A stretch of 64,000 bases of DNA, from assembly GCF_016924645.1 (NCBI RefSeq), contig NZ_JAFFJV010000011.1, positions 1-64,000 on the forward strand, in the 5' to 3' direction. Shown here in pieces: positions 44,428 to 52,168 of this stretch; positions within the stretch are counted from its first letter, which is position 1; each line of letters begins with the position of its first letter. Below the pieces are notes generated by a model. It was not told the DNA's origin. It did not search any database and saw nothing but the letters and a program-made list of their open reading frames with translations. The DNA is from Rufibacter psychrotolerans (GTDB taxonomy: Bacteria; Bacteroidota; Bacteroidia; Cytophagales; Hymenobacteraceae). A program made the translations under genes and the position numbers.

Positions 44428-44683
44428 TGGCGCGAGACTCCAGTCTCGTGACTTAGGATGATGTGAACGCTCTAGACTCGCCGGGAATTATCTTTTCTGT
44501 TGCCCTATGGCGCGGAAGTTACTTCCGTGCCTTTCTCAGATAGTTCCATAGCAAATGATGGGAATAATTCCCGCGCTATAGTTTAACTATGGTTCCTCAG
44601 CAATGGGTGGGTTCGCTGCGGTGCAGCGAGGGTAGTCGGGAGGCTACCCGGCATCTGTAGGCACGAGTCAGAGACTCGCGCCA
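44428..44683. repeat. Family C repeat cluster, including inverted composite copy 2
   Basis: Single framed palindromes TGGCGCG..CGTG occur at 44428-44452 (inner GAGACTCCAGTCTC) and 44508-44531 (inner GAAGTTACTTC). The composite at 44614-44683 has CGCTGC/GCAGCG, then GGGTAG/CTACCC, then GGCACGAGTC..GACTCGCGCCA, the reverse order of copy 1 at 8328-8398. A family A half-site lies at about 44372-44401. No gene in this 518-bp gap. Confidence 0.7.
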
Positions 44684-44750
44684 GCGAAGGTCCGCGAAGG
44701 AAGGTGGAAATTTTTTTATTGAAACCATTAACCATCAACCAACCCGCAGG

Positions 44751-45353
44751 TTACCCGCCAAACCTGCCGTAGCGTACGGCTTTCTTCTGTTCTGGGTCAT
44801 AGACCAGCAGGCGGCCGTCTTCTTTGCCAAGCAGGTACTTGAACCCAATGGCCTTGGGGTTGGACTGGATGCGGCGCCAAGTGGTTTCGTTCACGAAGGA
44901 AGTCTGGGCGGGGGCGTTGGGCGCAATGGCGGGCGACACAAAGTCAGAAGGTTGCACAAACTCATCCATGCGCTTGACAATGTAGGCCTCGCGGTCAGAT
45001 AGGGTGGCGGGCGAACTCAGCATCTCGTAGACCATGCTGGCCTCCAGGTCGGCGGCGCTGAAACGCTCCTCGTAGATTAGGCGGCCATCAAAGGTGGTAA
45101 TGGTAAACAAGACCTGTCCGCCGGTGATGGAGTCCCCGTGCAGGGCTAACCGGAAATAATCGGGCTGGGTGTCTGACGAGAACAGGTGCGTGCGCTGGAC
45201 AATGTGCTGGATTTCCCTGGAGGTATCAACGTCTTTTTGGCCGCTTTGGGAGGTGGAGGTGCCGTTTTCTGAGGAAGAAGGGGTGTTCTCTTGCGTAGAA
45301 GAGTGGCAGCTGCACAGAAACGCCAACGCTACCCACCAAATTGTTTTTGCCAT
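44751..45353 (-). CDS. Putative lipoprotein of unknown function
   Basis: A 200-residue protein with a short signal peptide and a lipobox-like LCSC (Cys about residue 16). A Ser/Thr/Glu-rich linker (about 18-42) precedes a globular domain of unknown type (FRLALHGDSITGGQVLFTITTFDGRLIYEERF..). It starts 46 nt after the UbiA stop on the same strand, so it may be the third gene of the methyltransferase-UbiA operon. The start at 45353 sits on a family A half-site (45351-45380). The 34-codon longer frame has no support. Confidence 0.65.
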   Translation of the reverse strand: MAKTIWWVALAFLCSCHSSTQENTPSSSENGTSTSQSGQKDVDTSREIQHIVQRTHLFSSDTQPDYFRLALHGDSITGGQVLFTITTFDGRLIYEERFSAADLEASMVYEMLSSPATLSDREAYIVKRMDEFVQPSDFVSPAIAPNAPAQTSFVNETTWRRIQSNPKAIGFKYLLGKEDGRLLVYDPEQKKAVRYGRFGG

Positions 45354-45380
45354 GGTTTCAGGAAAATAGCCCAAAAAAGG
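45351..45380. repeat. Family A half-site overlapping a start codon
   Basis: GGTTTCAGGAAAATAGCCCA followed by AAAAAGG lies at the 5' end of the lipoprotein gene. Confidence 0.4.
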
Positions 45381-45399
45381 TGTACGTGCAGCGTGGGCC

Positions 45400-46293
45400 T
45401 TAGTTCCCGGGCGCGGCCTGCCAGAAGTGCCAGAAAATAATAAGCCCGAACGCAAAACTCATGCACAGCGAGGAGACCTTGTTCATGCGCATGGTGTTCT
45501 CAAAGTTTGCCGCCCTGGGGTCGCGCTTCACCTCCAGGAGCCATCTGGTAAAGATCAGCACCACCGGGCCGGTGCCCAGCAGAAAGAGGAGGCCGTTCCA
45601 GGGCTCGCCCCGGCGCCAATAGGTGTAGCACAGCAGGGCCGTGGCCAGCAGCAAGCTTACGGCGGCAAATACAAACGTACCCCACAGGCCCAGCAAGAGA
45701 CTCAAGGTCTGGTCGCCGCGGCGGGCGTCTTCCTCGTGCTGGTACACCTGCGTGAGCGGATAGGAGCCGCACAGGAACAACGAGCTCACCAGGGCCAGCA
45801 ACAGGTTGTTCTGGCTCAGGATTATAGGAGGGGCAACGCCCATGCCCACCTGCACCATGACAAAGGTGAACGCGCCCTGAAAAATGACCACCACCACAGT
45901 GCTCAGGATGGGGTATTTCTTCAGCCTGATGCCTTTGTAACTATACGCCTTAGACACCAGCAGATACAGCAGCACCATGGCGGCGAACGGCCAGGAGAGC
46001 AGCAAGGAAAGCAGCACCGCCAGCGTGTCAAACAGCAGCACCAGCCAGTAGAGCTGTTGGGTGACCTTGGGCGGGTGCTTCAGACCGCCAATGCTGCCCT
46101 CGTCCCGGTCATAGTACGAGTTGTAGCCGTTGCTGGCGGGGTATACCAACAGGTGCAGAATCAGGAACACGGCGGCGGCCTTCCACCCCGTTACCTCCGG
46201 CGCGGCGCTGAGCGCAAACCAGTAAATGGGCATCAAAAACAACGAAAACGGAATGCGCAGCAGGCGCCAGGCATCGGACCAGGAGGCGTTCAT
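45400..46293 (-). CDS. UbiA-family prenyltransferase
   Basis: A 297-residue integral membrane protein with about eight hydrophobic helices. The first Asp-rich motif region is NGYNSYYDRDEGSIGG (about 57-72), the second QVYQHEEDARRGDQT (about 188-202); both fit Mg-prenyl-diphosphate binding in UbiA enzymes. Such enzymes move a prenyl chain onto an aromatic or other acceptor (quinones, hemes, lipids). The acceptor cannot be told from sequence. It follows the methyltransferase stop by 9 nt, so the two are one transcription unit. Confidence 0.85.
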   Translation of the reverse strand: MNASWSDAWRLLRIPFSLFLMPIYWFALSAAPEVTGWKAAAVFLILHLLVYPASNGYNSYYDRDEGSIGGLKHPPKVTQQLYWLVLLFDTLAVLLSLLLSWPFAAMVLLYLLVSKAYSYKGIRLKKYPILSTVVVVIFQGAFTFVMVQVGMGVAPPIILSQNNLLLALVSSLFLCGSYPLTQVYQHEEDARRGDQTLSLLLGLWGTFVFAAVSLLLATALLCYTYWRRGEPWNGLLFLLGTGPVVLIFTRWLLEVKRDPRAANFENTMRMNKVSSLCMSFAFGLIIFWHFWQAAPGN

Positions 46294-46302
46294 GGTTCAG
46301 GT

Positions 46303-47139
46303 TTACGAGGTGGGGTAACCAATAAGATACAAGACGCCGGTGCCGCTCCAGTGCCGGGCCCGCCCGATGTGCCACGTGTAATGCGGCGCCTGCAGGTTGG
46401 TCACCATGGTACGCAGATGATCAGGCGTGTACAGGCGCAGCAACGACACGGTACCGTCCCACACCGTACCCAGCGGAATAAGCGGCACCAGGTACGTGAA
46501 AAAAAGCCGGCTCCATTTGAAAGGCCTGATAAAGGGCGTAATGAGCAGGATCACCCACGGAAATACCAGCCAAACCAGCAGCAGCTCATGCCAGCGCTTG
46601 CCGGCCCCCTCAAACACCGCAATGCCCTGGCGCTGTTGCACGGCATCGGCCAGGATGGCTTGTGCGGTTTGGGGCCTGAAATGGTGAAACGCCGAAAAAA
46701 CGGTCCGGAACCCGGTAAGGTGGTACGGGACCGCCGTGGCGTCTACCGGGCTGGGTTCAAACCGCAGGGCACCCCGGCTTTGCTTCGCCAGCAGTTGGTA
46801 CGCCTCCAGATTGGGGTATTTGTCGGTGAGGGTGACGGTGAATGGGTGGCCGGCCTGTTTCTCCAGCTCCTGCCACACCTGCCTTATGCCGCCGCCCGCG
46901 CCGGAACAGAGGTCCACCACCTGGGTCTGGCCGGTGTGGGCCAGGGCTTGCCGCAGGAGCGGCACAATGGGTTTGTACATGCCCAGGGCCGTGATCATGA
47001 CGCGCAGCACATCCATCATGCCTTGCCGCACCACATGCGGAAACCAGGGCTGGTCTTCCAGTTCAAATAAGTGCCAACGGAATTTCAAAGCAGTAAGGGT
47101 AGTGGTGCGTGGGGTAATGTTACGGGTTTGGGGCGGCAT
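46303..47139 (-). CDS. SAM-dependent methyltransferase, membrane-associated
   Basis: A 278-residue protein. Motif I of class I methyltransferases is VVDLCSGAGGG (about 82-92), followed by TLTDKYPN and a post-motif region FSAFHHFRP. C-terminally, two hydrophobic stretches (LLLVWLVFPWVILLITPFI and LFFTYLVPLIPLG, about 190-235) suggest membrane attachment, unusual for a soluble-type Rossmann methyltransferase. It is the first gene of a methyltransferase-UbiA-(lipoprotein) operon, so it may methylate a prenylated lipid. Start at the ATG 47139; an in-frame TTG lies ten codons upstream. Confidence 0.78.
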   Translation of the reverse strand: MPPQTRNITPRTTTLTALKFRWHLFELEDQPWFPHVVRQGMMDVLRVMITALGMYKPIVPLLRQALAHTGQTQVVDLCSGAGGGIRQVWQELEKQAGHPFTVTLTDKYPNLEAYQLLAKQSRGALRFEPSPVDATAVPYHLTGFRTVFSAFHHFRPQTAQAILADAVQQRQGIAVFEGAGKRWHELLLVWLVFPWVILLITPFIRPFKWSRLFFTYLVPLIPLGTVWDGTVSLLRLYTPDHLRTMVTNLQAPHYTWHIGRARHWSGTGVLYLIGYPTS

Positions 47140-47188
47140 GCGCAAATGGTGGGCTTGCCCGCTGGTCAATTATTGGGTGGCAGGCAGA

Positions 47189-47224
47189 AAAGAGCCCGCA
47201 CAACAGGCATTGCGCGGGCTTTAA
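47189..47224 (-). terminator. Terminator of the small lipoprotein gene
   Basis: Arms AGCCCGC/GCGGGCT (47193-47220) with an A-rich left flank, 22 nt after the stop. Confidence 0.7.
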
Positions 47225-47245
47225 AGAGGAAACTGCTGGCCGGAA

Positions 47246-47668
47246 TTACTGGGCCTCCAGCGTGAGGGTAGAGCCGTCTGGCGCCTGCAGCTTCATTTTG
47301 TCGTCGCTCAGTTCAGCCACCTGAAAGTTCTCGCTCACGTTGTTGCCTTGGTAGGTAAGGCTCAGGTTCTTGTTGGCGGCATCGTACATCCAGGTGCCGT
47401 TGGCCGATTCGCTCTGCGAGGTCTGGGTGAAGTTGCCGTTGGCGAAGAACTGAATCTGCTCCTGCTTTTCGTCTGAGGTGAGCTTGTCTTTGTCGCCCGA
47501 GGCGGTGGTCTCTTTGCTGGCTTTCCAGATTTTGCTGTTGGCCCCTGAGATCATCTGGCTGTTGCCGCCTTCAGATTTCTTGTTGCAGGCGAACGAAAAA
47601 AGAGTAAGCCAGACCAGGCAGAAAATGGGGAGCAGGCGGTAAGCCGGAAGTGCAATCTTCGTTTTCAT
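47246..47668 (-). CDS. Small lipoprotein, lipocalin-like
   Basis: A 140-residue protein with a signal peptide and lipobox (LFSFACNKK, Cys about residue 28). The mature part (WKASKETTASGDKDKLTSDEKQEQIQFFANGNFTQTSQ..GTWMYDAANKNLSLTY) has the repeating strand pattern of the small lipocalin-like proteins found in Bacteroidota. Probably outer-membrane anchored. Function unknown. Confidence 0.7.
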   Translation of the reverse strand: MKTKIALPAYRLLPIFCLVWLTLFSFACNKKSEGGNSQMISGANSKIWKASKETTASGDKDKLTSDEKQEQIQFFANGNFTQTSQSESANGTWMYDAANKNLSLTYQGNNVSENFQVAELSDDKMKLQAPDGSTLTLEAQ

Positions 47669-47853
47669 AGTTTTGTTTTTTTGGTTCAGGTCTATCAGTA
47701 GTTGCCGTACGCAAACTCGTTTTTCATACGTTGCTTTTCTGGCACAGTTCTACGGAAAACAACAAACTTATCTGGTGGGGCCTCGTAAGAAATATCCTGT
47801 ATGCCAGGTGCATACTCACTAGTGAGTTTGACTCAGATGCAAAAAATACAACT

Positions 47854-48147
47854 ATGGGACTATTTGATTTCTTAAAGAAAGGCGAGGAAAAGCCGGTGCA
47901 GAAACCAGCCGCCCAACCCGCTGCCAAGCCGGCCGCGCAGCCCGTGGCGGCCCAGCCCGCCGCCGCTCCCCAGCAGCCTGCCTATGATACCTACACCGTG
48001 AAAAGCGGCGATTCCCTGTCTAAGATCGCCAAGAACTTTTACGGCGATGCCCAGCAGTGGCACAAGATTCACCAGGCCAACCTGGACAAGATCAAGGACC
48101 CCAACCTCATAGATGTGGGTTGGCAGCTCAAGATTCCTAAGGCGTAA
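47854..48147 (+). CDS. LysM domain protein
   Basis: A 97-residue protein. The N-terminal MGLFDFLKKGEEKP is followed by a Pro/Ala/Gln-rich linker (about 17-45) and a LysM domain (YTVKSGDSLSKIAKNFYGDAQQWHKIHQAN..IDVGWQLKIPKA). It resembles BON/LysM-type cytoplasmic proteins (YgaU/Kbp), which lack a signal peptide as this one does. LysM binds N-acetylglucosamine polymers or acts as a small binding module. The start at 47854 excludes 41 upstream codons that lack support. Confidence 0.85.
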   Translation: MGLFDFLKKGEEKPVQKPAAQPAAKPAAQPVAAQPAAAPQQPAYDTYTVKSGDSLSKIAKNFYGDAQQWHKIHQANLDKIKDPNLIDVGWQLKIPKA

Positions 48148-48176
48148 AAGACACTTATTAGGTTTGTTTGTAGAGA

Positions 48177-48214
48177 GAAAAGAGTCTGGGGCTATACCCA
48201 GGCTCTTTTTCTTT
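48177..48214 (+). terminator. Terminator of the LysM gene
   Basis: Arms AAAGAGTCTGGG/CCCAGGCTCTTT (one mismatch) followed by a T-run. Confidence 0.85.
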
Positions 48215-48233
48215 TGGACCGGTTTTCAGGAAA

Positions 48234-48290
48234 AAGCCCCTGAAACAGGAGCGGTACTCTTTTAGAGTACCGCTCCTGTTTCAGGGGCTT
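48234..48290. repeat. Perfect 27-bp-arm hairpin
   Basis: Left arm 48234-48260, loop TTT, right arm 48264-48290, no mismatches. The outer half has CCCCTGAAACAGG, related to family A, and the inner half is GAGCGGTACTCT. It lies between the convergent LysM and GNAT genes and just after an ordinary terminator. Confidence 0.85.
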
Positions 48291-48315
48291 AGGATGCCGG
48301 GCAGCATCGCAGCTC

Positions 48316-48579
48316 TTACTGCGGGTTCTGCTCCAGGTACCGGGCCACCGCCGGGCAGGAGGCCCGCACCTGCAGCCCGTGGGAGGAGGCGTATTCCAGC
48401 CCGCGCTTGATCAGCTGCTCGGCGTAACCTTTGCCCCGGTGCTGCTCCTCAATGAAGGTATGCTGAAAGTCTATGGTCTCCGGCTCCGGAAGCCCGTAGG
48501 CCAGCTCCCCAATATCTTCCTGCTCCAGCAAGGCCGTGAACTGCTGGGCTTCCTTGTCGTGGCGAATGTCTAAGCTCAT
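48316..48579 (-). CDS. Small GNAT-family N-acetyltransferase
   Basis: An 87-residue single-domain protein. The acetyl-CoA-binding loop is EEQHRGKGYAEQLIKRGLEYA (about 44-64), preceded by TIDFQHTFI and followed by ASCPAVARYLEQNP, matching the short YjdJ-type GNAT group. The substrate is unknown. The start at 48579 gives the expected short form; 32 upstream codons are excluded. It lies 108 nt downstream of acs on the same strand. Confidence 0.82.
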   Translation of the reverse strand: MSLDIRHDKEAQQFTALLEQEDIGELAYGLPEPETIDFQHTFIEEQHRGKGYAEQLIKRGLEYASSHGLQVRASCPAVARYLEQNPQ

Positions 48580-48687
48580 GTTTGAAGGGGCTAAATGGTG
48601 TAGTTCTTTGGCAATCAACCAGTATAGTACCCGCTCCTGGCCTAAAAGGTTGAGCCTAAACAGCGCCGGACACAAAAAAAAGGGGCC

Positions 48688-50586
48688 TTAAAGGGCCCCT
48701 TGGATAATCTCATCTACCACTGGCGGGTCTAAGAGCGTGCTGGTGTCGCCCAGGTTAGACGTGTCGCCCTCGGCCACCTTGCGCAGGATGCGGCGCATGA
48801 TCTTGCCCGACCGCGTCTTGGGCAGACCGCTCACAATCTGGATCTTGTCTGGCTTGGCGATTTTCCCGATCTGGTCTACCACCGTTTCAATCACCTCGGC
48901 GCGCAGGTTCTCCGGGTTTTCGGGTGCTTCCTCGCCGCACACCACAAACGCATAAATGCCCTGGCCCTTCACGTCGTGCGGATACCCCACCACGGCGCTT
49001 TCCACAATGTGGCGGTTCTGGTTGATGGCGTTCTCAATCTCGGCGGTGCCGAAGCGGTGCCCCGACACGTTGATCACGTCGTCTACCCGCCCAATGATGC
49101 GCCACAGGCCATCTGCATCCCGTTTAGCTCCGTCGCCGGTGAAATACATGTTTTGGTACGTGCTGAAATAGCTTTGGCGGCAGCGCTCGTGGTCGCCGTA
49201 AGTGGTCCGAATAATGCCCGGCCACGGGAACTTCATGCACAGATAGCCTTCCACCTCGTTCTCGGTGATCTCGTCGCCGTTCTGGTCCACCAGAATGGGC
49301 TGCACGCCCGGAACAGGGAATCCGGCGTGGCTAGGCTTCATGGGCGTAACGCCGGCCAGGGAAGTGAGCATGATGCCTCCGGTCTCGGTCTGCCACCAGG
49401 TGTCTACCACCGGACAACGCTCTTTCCCCACGTGGATGTGGTACCAATGCCAGGCTTCCTCGTTGATGGGCTCGCCCACGGAGCCCAGCACTTTCAGCGA
49501 ATCAAGGCTGTAGGAGAGTACGTGGTCCAGACCGGCGGCCATGAGCGACCGAATGGCGGTGGGGGCGGTATAGAAAATGTTGACGCCAAATTTGTCTATC
49601 ACCTGCCAGAAACGGCCCGGGTCTGGGAACGTGGGCACGCCCTCAAACATGAGCGTAGTGGCCCCCGAAAGAAGCGGGCCATACAGCAAATAGGAGTGAC
49701 CGGTAATCCAGCCAATATCGGCGGTGCACCAGTAAATGTCACTCTCGTTGTACTGAAACACGTTCCGGAAGGTATAGTCGGTGTAGACCATGTAGCCGCC
49801 GCAGGTGTGCACCACGCCCTTGGGCTTGCCGGTAGAGCCCGAGGTGTACAGGATGAAGAGCAGGTCTTCGGAGTCCATTTCTTCGGCGGGGCAGTTTTTA
49901 TCTACGTGCTGCAGTTCCTCGTGGTACCACACGTCACGGCCTTCCACCATGTTCACGGCCCAGCCCACGCGGTCTACCACAATCACTTTTTCCACACTGG
50001 GGCAGTCGGCAATGGCTTCGTCTACCACGCGTTTCACCGGAATCTGCTTAGGCCCGCGGTTGAGGCCGTCTGAGGTGAGCACCACTTTGGCCTGGGCATC
50101 GTTGATGCGGTCGGCCATGGCGGTGTGGGAGAACCCGGCGAAGATCACCGAGTGCACGGCCCCGATGCGGGCGCAGGCCAGTACAGAGAACGCCAGTTCC
50201 GGAATCATGGGCATGTAAATGCACACGCGGTCGCCTTTCTGCACGCCGTTGCGCTTGAGAATATTGGCCATCTGGCACACTTTCTCGTGCAGCTCGCGGT
50301 ACGTGAACCGGATGAAGCGCTCTTTGGGGTCATTGGGCTCCCAGATGAGGGCCAGTTTGTTGCCGCGGGTGGCCAGGTGGCGGTCCAGGCAGTTCTCAGT
50401 GATGTTCAGTTTCCCGTTGACAAACCATTTTACGTTGGGCTCCTCAAAATTCCAGTCCAGCACTTTGTCCCATTTCTTGCGCCAGGTGAAGTTCTCAGCA
50501 ATGCCAGCCCAGAACTCCTCGGGCTGCTCCACGCTTCTCTGGTACGTGTCCTGGTACTCCTCAAAAGATTTTATGCGGTAATCCAT
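48688..50586 (-). CDS. acs: Acetyl-CoA synthetase
   Basis: A 632-residue AMP-forming enzyme turning acetate, ATP and CoA into acetyl-CoA. Motifs: phosphate loop YTSGSTGKPKGVVH (about 253-266), DTWWQTETGG (about 400-409), YFTGDGAKRDADGLWRIIGR, and the C-terminal KTRSGKIMRRILRK with the Lys that is acetylated in other bacteria. Full length. It is divergent from the erythromycin-esterase-like gene. The matching acetate transporter pair lies on the same strand beyond that gene. Confidence 0.97.
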   Translation of the reverse strand: MDYRIKSFEEYQDTYQRSVEQPEEFWAGIAENFTWRKKWDKVLDWNFEEPNVKWFVNGKLNITENCLDRHLATRGNKLALIWEPNDPKERFIRFTYRELHEKVCQMANILKRNGVQKGDRVCIYMPMIPELAFSVLACARIGAVHSVIFAGFSHTAMADRINDAQAKVVLTSDGLNRGPKQIPVKRVVDEAIADCPSVEKVIVVDRVGWAVNMVEGRDVWYHEELQHVDKNCPAEEMDSEDLLFILYTSGSTGKPKGVVHTCGGYMVYTDYTFRNVFQYNESDIYWCTADIGWITGHSYLLYGPLLSGATTLMFEGVPTFPDPGRFWQVIDKFGVNIFYTAPTAIRSLMAAGLDHVLSYSLDSLKVLGSVGEPINEEAWHWYHIHVGKERCPVVDTWWQTETGGIMLTSLAGVTPMKPSHAGFPVPGVQPILVDQNGDEITENEVEGYLCMKFPWPGIIRTTYGDHERCRQSYFSTYQNMYFTGDGAKRDADGLWRIIGRVDDVINVSGHRFGTAEIENAINQNRHIVESAVVGYPHDVKGQGIYAFVVCGEEAPENPENLRAEVIETVVDQIGKIAKPDKIQIVSGLPKTRSGKIMRRILRKVAEGDTSNLGDTSTLLDPPVVDEIIQGAL

Positions 50587-50667
50587 TTTTGTTGGTTAGG
50601 TCGGTTTAAGGGCCTAAATATAGAATTTCTCCCGCAGGAGGCAAGAAACAGAATGCAATGTGGTGGG

Positions 50668-50700
50668 TTTTTAGGGCGTTTTTTGAAAATTAAGCAATAA
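50668..50700. repeat. Degenerate family A half-site
   Basis: GTTTTTAGGGCGTTTTTTGA is followed by AAATTAAGC. It lies in the divergent acs/esterase intergenic region. Confidence 0.4.
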
Positions 50701-50774
50701 TTGGCTTAGTTGGTGGTTTGATTGTTAAACAGGCAGCGGGGGAGGTTTCAGGCAGTTTCACACACAACGCAAAC

Positions 50775-52049
50775 ATGAACAAGTACCTCTGTTTCCTGCT
50801 GCTCTTGGTAGTTTCCCCCTCCGGATACGCTCAGCAGAAGGTGAAAGACTACGTGCAGAAGAACCTGGCACTCCTTCGGTCCATCTCCCCGGACGAGGTG
50901 GATTTTTCCGATCTGGAAGCCATCGGGGCCGCGGTGGGCGACGCCCGGATTGTGATGCTGGGGGAACAGACCCACGGGGACGGCTCCACCATGCAAGCCA
51001 AAACCCGGTTGGTGAAGTACCTGCACGAGCGGAAAGGGTTTGACGTGCTGGCTTTTGAGGGTGACTTCTTTGGCCTGACCGCAGGGTGGGGGCAGGTGCA
51101 GAAGAGTCCGGCCGGGGTGAAGTCATTTTTGTGGCGGAACCTGCACAATGTGTGGCCCGCCTGCGCGCAGTTTGCCGATCTGCTCAACGTTTACCTTCCC
51201 GGCACTTACCTAACCCAGAATCCGCTGGAGGTCTGTGGCTTTGACAACCAGGTGGGCTACGCGTACAGCAATGCGCTTCTGAAAGATTCCATTGACCAAT
51301 ACCTCCGCCGGCGGCAAATTGCTTACACCAACTCCGAAGGATACACCCGGAAATTCCTGCCCACCCTCTCCAAATTCAAAGGCAGGTTCTGGGAGGGCGA
51401 CGAGAACGTGGCGGGGCTCCAAAGGTTTGTAGCGGCGGCAGACACGGTGCTGGCGCAGCTGGGACCAGGAGCGTTCCATGACTTTGGCTATCTCACGCTA
51501 GAGAGCGCAAGGTCCTTTGCCCAGCAATCCCTGGCGCACGGGAACAAGGTCGTGAGCTCCAACCTTCGGGATGCCCAAATGGCCAAAAACCTGAAGTGGC
51601 TGGCAACGCATAAATACCCGAACAGAAAGATCATTGTGTGGGCGGCCAGCGGGCACATCATAAAAAACACCGACACGGCCATGAAAGACAAATCAGACGC
51701 CGCCATTACCTGCATGGGCACTTGGTTTGCCAGGAACAGCGCCCTGGAGCGGCAGACGTACGTTCTGGGTTTCACCTCCCTGCAGGGAGCCTGGAAATTT
51801 GCCACGTCCGCCAAGGGATATTCCGTGCAGCGGCCCAGGAAAGGGGCGTTTGAGACCTGGATAGACCCAAGCCTGGCCTACGGCTTCGTGGATTTCCGGC
51901 GTTTCCGGGGCGAAAACCCTGGTTTTAGGGAGGTGTTCTCCATGAAAGGGCACGGCCCCAACAACAAACTGGCGAACTGGACCAACGTGTTTGACGGGGT
52001 CTTCTACATCCGGGACATGGAGCCCTGCGGCACCGTCCGCTACAACTAA
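50775..52049 (+). CDS. Erythromycin-esterase-family hydrolase
   Basis: A 424-residue protein with a signal peptide (about 1-20, ending GYAQ). The family signature is VMLGEQTHGDG (Glu and His, about 60-70), followed by VLAFEGDFFG and the distal WAASGHIIKN. Members are metal-free hydrolases of the EreA/TIKI-like group; most genomic members have unknown substrates, so macrolide resistance should not be assumed. The start at 50775 gives a clean signal peptide. It lies between acs and actP on the opposite strand. Confidence 0.82.
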   Translation: MNKYLCFLLLLVVSPSGYAQQKVKDYVQKNLALLRSISPDEVDFSDLEAIGAAVGDARIVMLGEQTHGDGSTMQAKTRLVKYLHERKGFDVLAFEGDFFGLTAGWGQVQKSPAGVKSFLWRNLHNVWPACAQFADLLNVYLPGTYLTQNPLEVCGFDNQVGYAYSNALLKDSIDQYLRRRQIAYTNSEGYTRKFLPTLSKFKGRFWEGDENVAGLQRFVAAADTVLAQLGPGAFHDFGYLTLESARSFAQQSLAHGNKVVSSNLRDAQMAKNLKWLATHKYPNRKIIVWAASGHIIKNTDTAMKDKSDAAITCMGTWFARNSALERQTYVLGFTSLQGAWKFATSAKGYSVQRPRKGAFETWIDPSLAYGFVDFRRFRGENPGFREVFSMKGHGPNNKLANWTNVFDGVFYIRDMEPCGTVRYN

Positions 52050-52096
52050 ACCCGGTGGCATGGCCGGAGCCGCTTTCGGTTGCCAGCTGAAAATAA

Positions 52097-52148
52097 GAAG
52101 AAGCGTTTGGGGGCTGTTTTTTCAAAACCAGCCCCCAAACGCTTCTTC
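52097..52148. terminator. Family A hairpin between convergent genes
   Basis: Arms GAAGAAGCGTTTGGGGGCTG and its complement, with a T/A-rich loop. It lies between the esterase-family gene and actP. Confidence 0.85.
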
Positions 52149-52168
52149 CGTTTACAAGAGTACTTTGC

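Noticed and set aside
45427..47070. 547-codon plus-strand open frame
   Set aside because: Antisense to the UbiA and methyltransferase genes; Gln/His/Arg-rich with no protein-like segments.
50775..52049. Macrolide resistance gene
   Set aside because: The family name comes from EreA, but most chromosomal members with signal peptides have unknown substrates. Context is acetate metabolism, not a resistance element.
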